A stretch of 64,000 nt of DNA from Aurifilum marmelostoma (taxonomy: Eukaryota; Ascomycota; Sordariomycetes; Diaporthales; Cryphonectriaceae): the NCBI GenBank assembly GCA_027559495.1, contig JAMXSV010000003.1, positions 930,001-994,000 of the forward strand, given 5' to 3'. Below, piece by piece: positions 23,172 to 35,872 of the stretch (the stretch's first letter is position 1; every line of letters starts with the position of its first letter). Position numbers and translations under genes: made by a program. The notes beneath the pieces are model-generated. The model searched no databases and was not told where the DNA came from. It saw only the letters and a list, made by a program, of their open reading frames with translations.

Positions 23172-26100
23172 ATGAGTGTTGTGTGGTAGTTCGCCTGGGC
23201 AGAGAGAAGGGCTCACCGAGTGTTCTGTGTACATATTTTCCGGGCCGTCTCTCCCTTTATTTACCGCACTCGATTCTTGCAGTAAGGACTATCCTTCGAG
23301 TTTGATAATTCACAGCGTCCTTTTTTGGATCGCAATGGGAAAAAGCTTTTTCCTTCGACACGATCCTCATTCGCCTGTGTCTTGTTGAGAAGTCCCATGT
23401 GTTGTAGGCATGGCTGGGTAAATTGCAGCCTGTCGAGAAGGCAGACAAGGTTGAGATCCTTTCCTTTGAGGTCTAAGGGAAAACAAAGAGAAAAGTAGTG
23501 TCTTGATCTGTATGTCAACATATCCTTGGGTCCAACTCGGCTAGGTCGGGATTGAAGACGGAAAAAATCGGAAGATGAAAGGCTACAAAACGAAAAGGAA
23601 AAGGCAAACAGACGAAAAGGACTTCGCTAGACCATGCTGGCGTGGAAGGAAACCTTTGATGCAGCAGCCTGCTCGTCTTATGGTCTTTCACAGAATGTGA
23701 ACTTAATAGAGGAGGGTGATGGCGGTGGTGGGTCCAAGATCTGGGGAAATCGGGTCTTGGGTGTGTGGGGGGACTGGCTGAGGGCGTTATCGTTGCCGTT
23801 TATTTTAAAGTGTTCCGTTCGGCCGGTGTGGCCTCATCCCCCGAGAAGCAGGTTACCCAAGGTTTCACATGCTTGTAGTCTTGTTAAGCGGGTAATAATA
23901 GCATAGTGATTATTGGTCGAGTGAGATAAGGGACGTGCAGCCTGGGACGCAGCATAGGGCTATGATCTCTTGGTGCGCAAAGTATCATGTATAGTCACAG
24001 TACAGATTGGACATCAGTTCCCAAGAGCAGACTTGCCAAGAAACATGTGAGCATGAAGAGTTGAGCCCTGTTTACGAATAATGCCCGAAACTCTGCATGG
24101 ATTGTACAGTACGTACGACGTTGCAGAAGCGGTGGACGAGCTTATGCAGTGTATTGTAGTATGGTACTACGCACTACAGTACGTACTCTGACCATTGTAG
24201 CCCAGGCAGCCGCAGATTGATTGCTACGTTGAAGTAGTACTGTAGATAGTAAATTGACGACATGAGGCGTGGACGCTGGAGAAGAGCAAAGAGAGAGAGG
24301 TGGGGGGGGGGGGGGCCTAGAGGTTTGGTGGGGGAAAATAACCCCATTGGAACCCCGCTGGGTCCTACTGAACCCCACTGAGCTGCGCTGGACTTGCGCT
24401 GTGTTGCACCTGTCCCCGTTCCCGCTACTTAGGAGGGGTGCCGCTAGGGGGCATCCTCGTGCCTTTATTCCGGCGTCCAACCACGCGACTTCCCTTTGGT
24501 CCGAGAAACTCGATCCTATTCCCACACGTCACTTCCAGATATGTACGTTTACTAAGAAGATGAGATTGTATGGTTTGCCCTTTCCAGACTAGAACCCTCG
24601 TCACAAGCTCTAATGCGAGAGGTGCTCTTCGTCCCTGTGACAGCTGCCCACTCTCCTTGTCCCCGCCCTCCCCCCCCCACCCACACACACCTCTCTTCGT
24701 CTCTGTGCTACTATTGCTTACTACTACTACTACTACTCCTACAGAGTACTACCATGCAGTCAGGTAGCAGGCTGACCATCTGGTTCTGACCTGTGACGGA
24801 CTTGGATCTCCCTAACCCGCGACCACTGCAACACGCCACCTCTGAGACAAGGCGAGCGAGACCTTTTTTTTTTGTGTGTCTTGTTGCTCAGCCGTCTACC
24901 TCGTTGCAACTCTGGATCGACTGGGCTCGCAATGATCTGATATCGCCAAGACTCTCTCTCTCGTTCGGATGACAAGCTAGGTGAGTCTGTGTGAAGCGTC
25001 ACACCCCTCCTCCTCCTCCTCCTCCTCCTCCTCCACTTCCCACTTGGCTGGGTACCGTGGCTGACCTGCCCCTCCTCCTTCTCAAGTTGCATCGAGCAAC
25101 GTCCTATCAGGGACAACGACCACGACCACATCTCGTGCTTTCGTCGCCTCCCAGCAACAGGTCTTGTTTTCAGGGTGTATCGCACCTTTCGCGACTCGGC
25201 CTATTCGCTCTTACTCCTAATCGCGTGTCAATCTCAGTGCAGGTATGTGTAGACAAGAAGAGGGGGAAAAAATGAGAGCGAGGCATGCTATCCCGTGCGG
25301 TTCTCGCCCTGCTCCTTGTATCCTGGCACCTCGGGTACATGCTTGACTTCCCACTACCACCATCATACATGCTTGGACCCTCTTGACTCGGTCCTACGGA
25401 GCAGGAAACTTCTCATCGTATCACTACGCCAGCGCCAGAGGAGACCTGCGGCTCCTCATTACCCGACCACCAGCAGCAGAGCAGTGCCCTGCGAGGTAGG
25501 TTGCGGGTACTTTCGTCTTCCCCTCCGTTGCAGTGCATGAGGCTGGCTTGATAGTAGTATTATTACACCTTCCAGCATGAGTCCCACATGTCAAGGCCAC
25601 ATGTTGGGCCGCAGCAGTGACCCCCCCCTCCCCCCCTCCCCCCCTTCCGCTCAGATCACTGGCCCATCCATCCATTCATCACATCATCCCGACCTCCTGC
25701 CACGCTTCCGTCGGCTTTTTCGGATCCTCTTTTATGGGCAGACAAATATATACTATGGTATATCTGTATATATATATGATATATATTATATATATATACA
25801 TATACATATCCAGATGGACCGTCTCCCTCCGAGTAGTCCCTGACCCAAAAGTCACCAGCCTCTTGTCATCATCAAGAAGTCGATGTACTTGCTACTTCTC
25901 ACCCTGTCTATGATTGCTACTCAACACTGCACTCTCCGCCTTGTCACTGTCGCTATCACTGCAACCCCCCTGGCCTTGCTGCTGTCTCTCAAGTGGGAAT
26001 GCCAGCCTACTGTCTTCACGACTGTCACTACTTCTACCGCACAGCCCTGCGAGGCTTGAACATCAACACTACCGTATCTCCTCTCTACGCCTGAAAGCGT

Positions 26101-26183
26101 GAAAAGGAAAGAGGGAAAAAGAAAAAAAGAAAGAAAAAGGAAGCAAAAGCCTACAGCAACGAGATTTGGCTCGCTAACACGAC
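23172..26183. other. 3-kb intergenic region upstream of the carnitine acetyltransferase
   Basis: No supported coding frame. It contains a GTAC-rich island (24105-24244), a G13 run near 24303-24315, a CTC-type repeat near 25003-25035, and an AT-rich microsatellite near 25745-25810. A purine-rich (GA) tract of about 55 nt lies just before the start codon at 26184. The last kilobase is pyrimidine-rich and may be a long leader. Confidence 0.5.
24105..24244. repeat. GTAC-rich island with direct and inverted repeats
   Basis: The 12-mer TACAGTACGTAC occurs twice, at 24105-24116 and 24175-24186. An inverted copy of its first eight bases is at 24237-24244. Several further GTAC and GTAGTAC motifs lie between. 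The copies are exact; their origin (degenerate small element or protein-binding cluster) is unknown. Confidence 0.6.
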
Positions 26184-29090
26184 ATGCCTACTCAAGTCCG
26201 CATCTTCACCGTTCCTAGAGCCCTCGGAGAGACCCTCTCCGCAGCCGACAGCCGCTCCCCGCCATTATCAAAACGGCAGACCGCACGGTCTTTACCCGCC
26301 CACGGGGAAATACCCAACGGCGTCCCGCAGCCGAGCCCAGCTTCCAACAGCAGAGAAGGAGGAGGAGGAGGAGCAGAGAAGATGGGTGTGAATGAGGACA
26401 GGTCCTACCCGGGCGTTACCTTTGCCCACCAGGACAAGCTCGCCAAGCTGCCCATTCCGGATCTCCCCGCCACCTGTGCCAAGTACCTGCGGGCGCTGAA
26501 ACCGCTCCAGTCGCCCAGAGAGCATTCCGATACCAGGCATGCAGTCCAGGAGCTTCTGAAGAACGAGGGACCCGAGCTGCAGGAGAAGCTGAAGAATTAT
26601 GCCGAAGGCAAGACGAGTTATATCGAGCAGTTTTGTAAGTCTTGTGCTCTGTGTCTTATCTCCTCCACACATCCACGCTCGACAGAAGTACTTAGCTGGC
26701 CGGTCATTGTCACATGCTGACCACACACAGGGTACGACTCGTATCTCAATTACGACAACCCCGTCGTGCTCAATCTGAACCCGTTCTTCCTGCTGGAAGA
26801 TGACCCAACGCCCGCACGAAACAACCAGGTCACCAGGGCTGCGTCCCTGGTGGTCTCCGCTCTGGAGTTTGTCCGGGCCGTTCGCAAGGAGGAACTGCCA
26901 CCAGACACCATCAAGGGGACGCCGCTTGATATGTACCAGTACTCGAGGCTGTTCGGCACAGCAAGAGTACCCACCGATGCGGGCTGCCAGATCGAGCAGG
27001 ACCCCGAGTCAAAACACATCGTCGTCATGTGCCACGGGCAGTTTTACTGGTTTGACGTCCTGGACGACAACGACGACCTGATCATGACCGAGAAGGATGT
27101 CTCCATCAACCTCCAGACCATCATCGACGACGCCGCACAGACACCTATTCAGGACGCTGCCAAGGGCGCCCTCGGCGTGCTCAGCACCGAGAACCGCAAG
27201 GTCTGGTCGGGTCTGCGCGACGTGTTGACCCGGGAAGAAGGGTCCAACAATGCTGACTCTCTGGGCATCGTCGACTCGGCCCTCTTCATCGTCTGCCTCG
27301 ACTACACAGAGCCCATGAACGTCTCGGCCCTCTGCCAGAACATGCTGTGCGGAACCTCCGAGATCGAGAAGGGCGTGCAGATCGGCACCTGCACGAACCG
27401 CTGGTACGACAAGCTGCAGATCATTGTTTGCAAGAACGGGTCCGCGGGCATCAACTTTGAGCACACGGGCGTGGACGGACACACGGTGCTCCGCTTCGCC
27501 TCGGATGTCTACACCGACACCATACTGCGGTTCGCGCGCACCATCAACGGCCAGGCCCCGACACTCTGGGCGTCGACGTCGCCGGACCCCTCTAAGCGGC
27601 ACCCGGACTCGTTTGGCGATGTCAACACGACGCCGCACAAGCTCGAGTGGGATATGCTGCCGGAGCTCAAGATCGCGGTGCGCTTCGCCGAGACCCGCCT
27701 GGCCGATCTGATCGGGCAGAACGAGTTTGAGTGCCTCGACTTCCAGTCCTACGGCAAGAACTTCATCACCTCGATGGGCTTCTCCCCCGACGCCTTTGTG
27801 CAGATGGCCTTTCAGGCAGCCTACTATGGTCTGTACGGACGGGTTGAGTGCACGTACGAGCCGGCCATGACCAAGATGTACCTCCACGGGCGCACCGAGG
27901 CCGTCCGCACCGTGACCGAGGAGAGTGTCCACTTTGTGCAGACGTTCTGGGGCGACAAGCCCGCGGAGCAGAAGGTCGAGGCACTGAAGCGCGCCTGCGC
28001 CACACACGTGAGCGCCACCAAGGAGTGCGCCAAGGGCCAAGGGTGTGACCGCCACCTGTATGCGCTGTTCTGCCTCTGGCAGCGGCAGATGGATGACAGC
28101 GCTGGCGGCGGCGGCGGCACCACGACGGGGAGCGCTTCCACGGATGGGGCCAGTATCAGTAGCGGGTATGCGAGCCCTGCAGAGGATTCGGCCGTACAGA
28201 GCCCGGGACGTCGAGACTCTGTGATGAGCGGTGAAGATAGTGGTAGCAACAACGGCAACGAGCCCGGTCAGCACGGCATGGTGACGAGGGCGCGCGGCGA
28301 TAGCGTCAACAGCCGGGCGGCGGCAACACTGCCGCTGATCTTCGCCGACAGCGGGTGGGACCGGCTCAACAACACCATCATCTCGACGTCCAACTGCGGC
28401 AACCCCTCTCTGCGTCAGTTTGGGTTCGGTCCCGTCAGCGGCGACGGGTTCGGCATCGGCTACATCATCAAGGACGACGGCATCGCCATCTGCGCCTCAT
28501 CCAAGCACAGGCAGACCAGGCGCTTCGTGGACACGCTCGAGTCGTACCTCCTGGAGATCAGGCGCATCCTGCGCATCACGTCTCGCCACCCGAGCGGTGG
28601 CGCCAAGACGTCCCGGGCGCGCGAGATCGACCGCAAGCCCAGCTCTACCAACAGGCTCAAGGCAAGGGGTAGGCTCATCACAGGAGTGCCCCCGCTGCCG
28701 TCGACGAGTTCAGGTTCTGGTGCCGGCGGTGACGAGAAGGCGAGGCGGGACAGGCTCGGCACTCTGGCAGCTGGAACGCAGAGCCCTGCGGAGGAGAGCG
28801 TTACGTTGAGCGAAGATGATGAGCTGGGAGGGTGTAAGTCTTTGTATTTCCTCAACCTCAGACATGAGAATTATTGTTTTTTTTTTTTGTTGTTGTGTGA
28901 GAGACTGGTGCACTCGTGCTGACTGCTTTGTTTGTCGTTTACAGATGGTTTCTTCGACGCCGGTATGCTTCTCCAAGCTCTCAAGGCGAGAGCCGACGGC
29001 GACGACGGCGAGACCAAGGCCTCCGAAAGAGCAGCCGTGCAGGCGAGGCGGAGGGATGTGGGCAAGAAGCTGCGACTTATCGATTATTGA
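26184..29090 (+). CDS. facC: Carnitine O-acetyltransferase, cytosolic FacC/Yat2-like
   Basis: Exons 26184-26634, 26731-28833 and 28945-29090 give 899 residues. Both introns have strong ends (GTAAGT) and keep phase. The protein carries the full choline/carnitine acyltransferase fold: FAHQDKLAKLPIPDL at the domain start, the NNQ-type loop, and the catalytic His at about residue 395 in FEHTGVDG. Near the end are the STSNCG-like motif and GYIIKDDGI, then a tail with FFDAGMLLQAL. A Gly/Ser/Thr-rich insert of about 90 residues (28100-28320) and a Ser-rich C-terminal linker make it longer than mitochondrial/peroxisomal Cat2. There is no C-terminal peroxisomal tripeptide and no clear presequence. These features fit cytosolic FacC/Yat2, which makes acetylcarnitine from acetyl-CoA during growth on acetate. 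The paralog choice is inferred; the enzyme family is secure. Confidence 0.92.
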
Positions 29091-29765
29091 GCGGAGTGAG
29101 GAACCTCTCGGTCTGAAGAGGGTGATACTGGCTAGGTTCAACCTGCATGCTTATGATTTCTTGTGATGCTTTCAAGGGAGGCCGGTTGGATGAAGGGTAA
29201 TTCTGAATAGCGATGATACCACTTATTAGGGAGGTGGTTTTGTTTCCATGATGGTGATCCTGGCTGGCGTTTGGGGAGAGCCAACAGTCGTGAGGCAATC
29301 TGAGGTGAAGTTAATTCAAGTGCATCTCATCCAATATATCTTGCATGCTCTCTGTATGTCGTCGTGGTCAAGGTTTATATATCATGATGGTGAAACTGAT
29401 CCTGAGGCATGTTGTACATGCGGCCAACATAAAATGAGTTTACTTTGAATGTAAGTGGAAACAAGAACCAGAATCCTAGGAGGCCCTCTAAGAAGAGTTG
29501 ACTTTATGGCTTATGTTGAATAACTCTATATTATGATCGATGTCCTACATTCCGAGTGGGTTTATAAGACGAGGGTAGCATTGCATTGCAGCAGCCCCAC
29601 ACACCTCTATCCATGCACTGAGAGCAACTGCAGAAGGTAACCCGAACCCTAAGCATCTTCTCTTGCTCATCTTAACCTCACCTCCTCCTACCCCAACCGT
29701 ATTTCCTCTCCTTCACCACAAAAATAAGCCCGGAATCTTCTTACACTCAATGAGCAGAGAAGATC
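29091..29765. other. Short intergenic region
   Basis: 675 bp between the carnitine acetyltransferase stop and the next start, both rightward. It should hold one terminator and one promoter. No motif stands out and there is no coding potential. Confidence 0.5.
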
Positions 29766-31094
29766 ATGTACGGGTTTCCGGGCAGCACACATCGGGGCCC
29801 TGCCTCCCCAACGACGGCAGAAGCGCAAGACGGAGAACGGGAACTACTACCGCCGCCAGCAAAGCAGCCGCGACTCGCTCCCTCGAGATCACCAGACCTG
29901 CCACGCATCACATCAGATATTCAGGATGAGGAGGCCCAGGAACTGGACCCGCCTGTGGTTACTGTCATGTCTGACCTCATACAAGAGCCCTACTATAATG
30001 ATCAGGGCATGAGCAGCCACGTGTTTTCTGGGAACAGTGGAGGGCAGGAAATAGCAGCAGGCAGGCGTGACGCCGCCGCCGACCACGCGTCGAAGCAGCA
30101 GCAGCAGCAGCAGCAGCAGGAGCCATCTGGACCGGCCTCGACCCCAGGGCGCTCCAGGATTGAGGTTGTGCTGAACCTATCGCCTCATAAATCATCACTA
30201 CCGGAGCGAAATGAGATATGGCATGATGTTGGAACTTTGGACGGGACGGGTGATGCGATGCCCGTGCCCGCCACCACGAGCGCTGGACCTGGGCGGAGAC
30301 GGCCACACGGGCCAGGGCGCAACGCTACCACGACCGCCGCTACCACTCAGATCACAGGCAAGCGGCCCCGCGGACGGCCCAAGGGCTGGAGGCCAGGCAT
30401 GCCCTCCACCAAGACAGGCCTTCCCACGCCATCTGCACACAAACACGTGGACAAGGACGGCAACCGGATCGTGCCGCCGCCGAGGCCATCTGCCGCCGGT
30501 GCGGCTCACCCCCCAACAGCCAAGAAGCGAGGCCGTCCTCCACGGCCACCTTCGCCGACGCCCAGGTCCGTGTGGGAGGGCATGGCGGCGCCGCGGTACG
30601 TGCCGTTTCTGTGCGAGTGGGCGGGGTGCAAGGCGGAGCTGCAGAACATCGAGACCCTGCGGCGGCATGTGCGCAAGGTGCACACGCGGGAGGGCGGCGG
30701 GGACGGCAATGCGCCGGCGTGTCGGTGGGCCGGGTGTGGTGGTGGTGGCGAAGGGGAAGGGGAGGCGACTGCCGTGAGGTTTCAGCGGGCTAGCGATCTT
30801 GATGAACATGTGAACGAGAAGCACCTGCTTCCCTTTGCATGGTTCGTTGGCGATGGAGTCAGGAATGATAAGCTCCTGATCGTCCCGGGGAGGAAGAAGG
30901 GCAAAAAGGAGGAAGAGAAGATCCCGGCCTACCTGCTGGGGCCAGACGGAGCACAGGTCACGCCCTGGGTAAAGGACCAGCAGGTGGAGGATTTTGCTAC
31001 CTTCAAGGCGAACAGACGACGGCTGAAGGCGATACTCCTGCAGAGAGATGCCAACGCGCTGTCCGACATGGACGAGGCGGAAGAACAAGCCTGA
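29766..31094 (+). CDS. AT-hook and C2H2 zinc-finger nuclear protein
   Basis: A single exon of 442 residues. Two AT-hook cores are visible, KRPRGRPKG at about 199-207 and KKRGRPPR at about 253-260, which bind the minor groove of AT-rich DNA. They are followed by two C2H2 fingers of the CxWxGC type. Finger 1 uses Cys283, Cys288, His301 and His306. Finger 2 uses Cys319, Cys324, His348 and His353, with a Gly/Glu-rich insertion inside it. A polyGln run of eight lies at 111-118. The C-terminus is basic and then acidic. A chromatin-binding or transcription-factor role is inferred from the domains; no named orthologue is recognised. The ATG at 29766 is the first in frame. It follows the carnitine acetyltransferase on the same strand, but there is no sign of co-transcription. 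Confidence 0.85.
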   Translation: MYGFPGSTHRGPASPTTAEAQDGERELLPPPAKQPRLAPSRSPDLPRITSDIQDEEAQELDPPVVTVMSDLIQEPYYNDQGMSSHVFSGNSGGQEIAAGRRDAAADHASKQQQQQQQQEPSGPASTPGRSRIEVVLNLSPHKSSLPERNEIWHDVGTLDGTGDAMPVPATTSAGPGRRRPHGPGRNATTTAATTQITGKRPRGRPKGWRPGMPSTKTGLPTPSAHKHVDKDGNRIVPPPRPSAAGAAHPPTAKKRGRPPRPPSPTPRSVWEGMAAPRYVPFLCEWAGCKAELQNIETLRRHVRKVHTREGGGDGNAPACRWAGCGGGGEGEGEATAVRFQRASDLDEHVNEKHLLPFAWFVGDGVRNDKLLIVPGRKKGKKEEEKIPAYLLGPDGAQVTPWVKDQQVEDFATFKANRRRLKAILLQRDANALSDMDEAEEQA

Positions 31095-33682
31095 GAAGGG
31101 TGGGATATGGCTTCAGCATTGGCATCGGTCCATGCACCTACATGATACAACCTAGACGAGATACCCCCGGCAAAAAAATATTGCCATGAATGAACATAAT
31201 ACCCTCCATTTTGGACAAAACCCGAGGCCAGTAAACTAATTACCTTTCGACAACAGCCATTGTTCCTATAAAAGAAACACGCGCATTACAACACTGCCCC
31301 TTGAACCTTAACAGATTCAAATTGATGCAAAGAGGCTCAGCACAGCGGGCTGCCGGAAGACACGGCTTTCCCCCCCTGGCTTTCACACAAGGGGTGCTTT
31401 TCGTCGTCTGTTTAGTAATAGCGATGGAGAAGATCCAGTTCATTTATTACCTACTTAGTAATTGTACATGCATACAGTACAAACCAAAAATAGAGGAAAA
31501 ACACGCACAAATAACAAAGAAGAAGAAACAAAAACGCCAACACGACAGTTACGTCACACAACGTGTGCAGGTCCCATTCGAGTGACGTGGATCGCTGTGG
31601 ACGCGACGATCCGACCGAGGGGGCGAGGGGAGGGCAGTGCCTTTTTTTTTTTTTTTTTGCTTGTTTAGCTTGATTCCCCCCCGTGACGATGGATGGGCAA
31701 TGCAAGAATGCGCTGTCCAGACAGTGATTGTATCTCGCTACATTGTCGGTACCTTGTACAGTACGATACCAGATAAAGTTTTCCCATATGGCGTGACTGT
31801 TTTGTCTCTTTGAAACGCTGTGCCTTTGCTGGGGAGAAGGGGACGGGGGGGGTTTGGGTGGGGAGGGGATCTGCAGTGGATCGACTGGTGGTGGGTGGTT
31901 GATTTTGTTTGGGGCTGAGGGTTTCTTTTTTATCTGCTGCGGTTCATTTTACGTGGTGCTTGACTCTTTTTTTTTTATTTTTTTAATTGTTTATGGTTGT
32001 ATCGGGATTGGGTCTTGTGAAGGAGGGGATACGGAAAGTTTAGAAGGGGGGGGGGGAGGGAGAGAGATAAGGGCGGGAATACGAGGAGGGTATACAAGTA
32101 GGAGGTGGGACTGGCTTGTGTGTGTACTATGTAGTAGGTACTCCTTCTGTAGCCAAGAGGGAAGGTGAGCGGAAGGGGTGGGAAGAGAGATGTGTGGTAC
32201 AAAAGTAGCAGCGGGAGGCCCTTTCTACAAGGTGCCTGCAAGGGTGGTTGGTGGTGCATGACAAGCGAGTTCAGGGCTTTGTGTGTGTCCGACTCCCCGT
32301 CGCTAGCATCAGGAATTAAACCCCGTCAAACCCATCCATCCATGGCCTCTTGCGCTGGAGATCATAGCAATTGGCAGTTGCCGGATGAAGATCCAGAGAC
32401 CCTGACATCCATGGATAGTGGCTTTTGTCTTCTTCTTCTTCTTCTAATTACTCGGTATGCTATAGAGGCTGAGTGGTACTATAGTGAGTATGCTAGAGTG
32501 AGGAGTAGCGCTGGCTGGGGCGTGGTAGTGCTGTGGTTAGGCCCCCCCTGGTCCCCCTAGCCGATGAGCGGACTGACAGACCTGGGGTCAATTGAATTTG
32601 GGGGGGGGGGGGAACGGATGGGGAAGACGGCATGGCCTGGGTTCATGCTCTACTTTACAATGCCGTGTGTGTGTCGCAGTAAACAAGTCACTACCCATGT
32701 ACCAGTACCAAAGTATGATGATGATGATGGTGGTGGTGGTAATGATGATAATAATAAGAACCCCATCCAGATCTGAACACCTGACATTGGACGTGAGGCT
32801 GCTGTTGGATCCTTTCGCCCCTTTCGGTTCTGGAATGCAATCTGCTGCAGCGCCTAGATTCTTCTAAAAAGAGACGCTGCCAAGTTTCCCCTCACGTCAC
32901 CATCAATTTTACCCTCTCTACCACCTCATCCTCCTCTGGATACATTTATCATCATCATCATCATCATCACCCAGACTTCCAATTATTACACAGGCAAAAG
33001 ACCGGCAGGGCAGAGCTTGACAGGTTGTGTAAAGGGACCCTGAAAAGCAGACTGCCATTGCCTTTCCTCTCGAATCCGACAGAGTGCACTGTACAGGGAC
33101 CACCCGCCTAAGTCGAACCCCCCTGTGGCCCCTCTCTCTCTTCTCCAATTGGGAGATACTGAGGAGTAACCCCACCCCACTCTCCCCTCTCTCTCTCGCG
33201 CCTTCTGGTTAGTGGTACGTATGCTGCTGTACGGCCTTGTACATACCTACTATGTACCAGTAGCACGGGGGTGGGGCCCGGCGCTGCTGCTGTTGTCGGT
33301 TTGTCAGCCAAGGCCCTGGCCCGGCCCAGCCCAGACCCCCGAAACCCCCCCCCCCCTGCCAGCTGCCCTCGCTGCCTCGCTGTTTGTGCCTGCTTGTGCC
33401 TGCTGTGCTTTTCTGTGCCGGGCTGACTCGTCCCTTTTACTTAGCACCGTTCCCCTAAATCTCGCTGCACAGCCAGCCCCGGCCCCAGGGCACCACATCG
33501 CCTACCTCTCGCAACCGCAACTGCACCTGCACCCACGCTGCACTTGCAACCGCGCAATGCTCACCACCCCAAACAACCTCCACACCTCACGATGGCATCG
33601 CCGTCCCTCTCGCACCCCCTCCGCTCATGATACCCTCTCTGCCTCTGCTCCCAACGCTGCCGCCACCATCACCCTCTCCAAG
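31095..33682. other. 2.6-kb promoter and leader region of the NRC-2 kinase gene
   Basis: No supported separate gene. It has G-rich runs (31846-31867, 32049-32057, 32599-32611), an ATC repeat at about 32948-32969, GTAC motifs near 33240-33260 and a CT-rich leader after 33170. An in-frame ATG at 33557 would extend the kinase by 42 residues. Long leaders are common for this kinase type, and the family start is better matched by the ATG at 33683. Confidence 0.5.
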
Positions 33683-35872
33683 ATGCCGTCCTCGTCGGCC
33701 AAGCAGCCCAACGGCAACAGCCACTTTCCCCAGAAGCTGAAGAACTTCTTCCGCATCTCCAGCTTCAACAACAACAACAACGGCAGCGAGAAGGGCCTCT
33801 CCGTCTCCTCATCAGGCGCCGCCGGCGACTCCAGCTCTCACCTCGCCGCCGGCACGAGCGCCTCGGGCAAGACCGACAAGAACTCGTTCCGCCAGTCCAG
33901 GTTCTTCGCCACCGTCGGCCGCCTCCGGAGCACCACCACCGCCAGCGAGGGCCACCCGCTCGACGAGGCCCTCAGCCCGACGGCGCACGCCAACCCTTAC
34001 TTTGCCCACCAGGGCCCCCCCGCCCTGCGCCACCACAACGAGGGCTCCGTGCCCCCCTCCCCGCCCGACACCCCCGAGCTCAAGGTCGAGGGCCCCGGCG
34101 GCAGCCCCGCCGAGCAGCCCACCGCCGCCACCAAGGAGGAGCTCGCCCGCAAGCTCAGGAGGGTCGCCAGCGCCCCCAACGCCCAGGGCCTCTTCTCCAA
34201 GGGCGGTGCCAAGGGCAGCGGCGAGAGGCCCGCCACCGCAGAGCTCGGCAAGGAGCCCCTCGTCGAGAACAAGAGCGCCAGCACCCTGGGCCTCGTCTCC
34301 AGCAGCGATGCCGCCGACACCACCTCCCTCGCCGTCCCGGACGCCGACGGCCTCTCCCCCTTGCCCTCGCCGGGCCGCACCCCCCCTGGCCTTCAGGAGG
34401 ACCTACAGCTCCAACTCCATCAAGGTCAGGAACGTCGAGGTCGGCCCCTCCAGCTTCGACAAGATCAAGCTCATCGGCAAGGGCGACGTCGGCAAGGTCT
34501 ACCTCGTCAAGGAGAAGAAGAGCAGCAGGCTGTACGCCATGAAAGGTATAGATCCTAGATGTCCTCGCCCCGGCTGGTGGTGCTCCCTCCACCTCTACCG
34601 CTAGGTGCCACACGCCCACCATGTACCACAGAAAAGGAGGCTGACGGTTTGTTAAAAATCCAATAGTGCTGAGCAAGAAGGAGATGATCAAGCGCAACAA
34701 GATCAAGAGGGCCCTCGCCGAGCAGGAGATCCTGGCGACCAGCAACCACCCCTTCATCGTCACCCTCTACCACTCCTTCCAGTCCGAGGACTACCTCTAC
34801 CTGTGCATGGAGTACTGCAGCGGTGGCGAGTTCTTCAGGGCCCTACAGACCCGCCCTGGCAAGTGTATACCCGAAGATGATGCCCGCTTCTACGCCGCAG
34901 AGGTCACCGCCGCCCTGGAGTACCTCCACCTCATGGGTTTCATCTATCGCGACCTGAAGCCGGAGAGTAAGTTGTTCGGCCCTTCCCCTCGGGGCAGAGC
35001 TGCCTGCTGACGACCCACAGATATCCTCCTGCACCAGTCTGGGCATATCATGCTCTCTGATTTTGACCTGTCGAAGCAGTCAGACCCAGGCGGCAAGCCC
35101 ACCATGATTGTCGGCAAGAATGGCGCCAGCACGACTTCCCTGCCCACCATTGATACCAAGTCCTGCATCGCCAACTTCCGCACCAACTCGTTCGTCGGGA
35201 CCGAGGAGTATATCGCACCCGAGGTCATCAAGGGAAGCGGCCACACGAGTGCTGTCGACTGGTGGACCCTGGGCATCTTGATCTACGAGATGCTGTACGG
35301 CACCACCCCGTTCAAGGGAAAGAACAGGAATGCCACCTTTGCAAATATCCTCAGGGAGGACATCCCGTTCCCTGATCACGCGGGTGCCCCCCAGATATCA
35401 AAGTCAGACACCTCCATCTTCTTCTGCTGTTTTTCTTTTCTTTTTTTTTTTTTTTTTTGTGGTGTTTCCTTGCTAATTTTATCATCGTTACAACAGTCTG
35501 TGCAAGTCTCTGATCCGCAAGCTGCTCATCAAGGATGAGAACCGCCGTCTGGGTGCCCGCGCAGGTGCATCTGATATCAAGGTGCATCCTTTCTTCAGGA
35601 CGACACAGTGGGCCCTGATCCGGCACATGAAGCCCCCCATTGTCCCGAACCCGGCCCGCGGCCTGGATACGAGCAACTTCCGCAACGTCAAGGAGAGCGA
35701 GAGCGTGGATATCAGCGGGTCTCGGCCCATGAAGGGTGTGCCGCTGGATAGTGGCCTGGCCACACCGGGCGGTGAGATTGCCGACCCGTTTGAGGAGTTC
35801 AACAGCGTGACGCTGCACCACGATGGTGACGAGCACGATTCTGATGCTGGATACGACTCATCTCCCCACTGA
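33683..35872 (+). CDS. nrc-2: AGC serine/threonine kinase NRC-2 / Kin82 / Fpk1 type; one-base frame break
   Basis: Exons 33683-34545, 34667-34966, 35021-35402 and 35497-35872 give 639 residues once one base is removed. The N-terminus (MPSSSAKQ... HFPQKLKNFF) and a disordered Ser/Pro region precede the kinase domain. That domain has IGKGDVGKVYLV, the Lys in YAMKVLSKK, YRDLKPEN, DFDLSKQ (Asp-Phe-Asp instead of DFG, typical of this family), VGTEEYIAPE, and a C-terminal hydrophobic motif region. In exon 1 the frame switches at the C7 run 34380-34386. Deleting one C joins SPGRTP to LAFRRTYSSNS and makes every later splice phase fit. Known role: the Neurospora homologue restrains conidiation, and the yeast kinases activate lipid flippases at the plasma membrane. 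The third intron has a weak GTCAGA donor. As given, translation would stop early or run out of frame. Confidence 0.93.
34380..34386. other. Frame break at C7 run inside nrc-2
   Basis: Upstream of this run the kinase N-terminus reads in one frame, downstream the conserved LAFRRTYSS segment reads in the next. A run of six C instead of seven makes the 639-residue frame continuous. No intron with sensible ends fits here. Confidence 0.8.

Noticed and set aside
27009..28274. 421-codon frame on the - strand opposite the carnitine acetyltransferase
   Set aside because: It lies wholly antisense to a recognisable enzyme; such frames arise from GC-rich third positions. Composition is unlike a real protein.
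33557..33682. Upstream in-frame ATG as start of nrc-2
   Set aside because: Residues before 33683 are leader-like, and MPS...HFPQKLKNFF matches the family start better, though translation from 33557 cannot be excluded.
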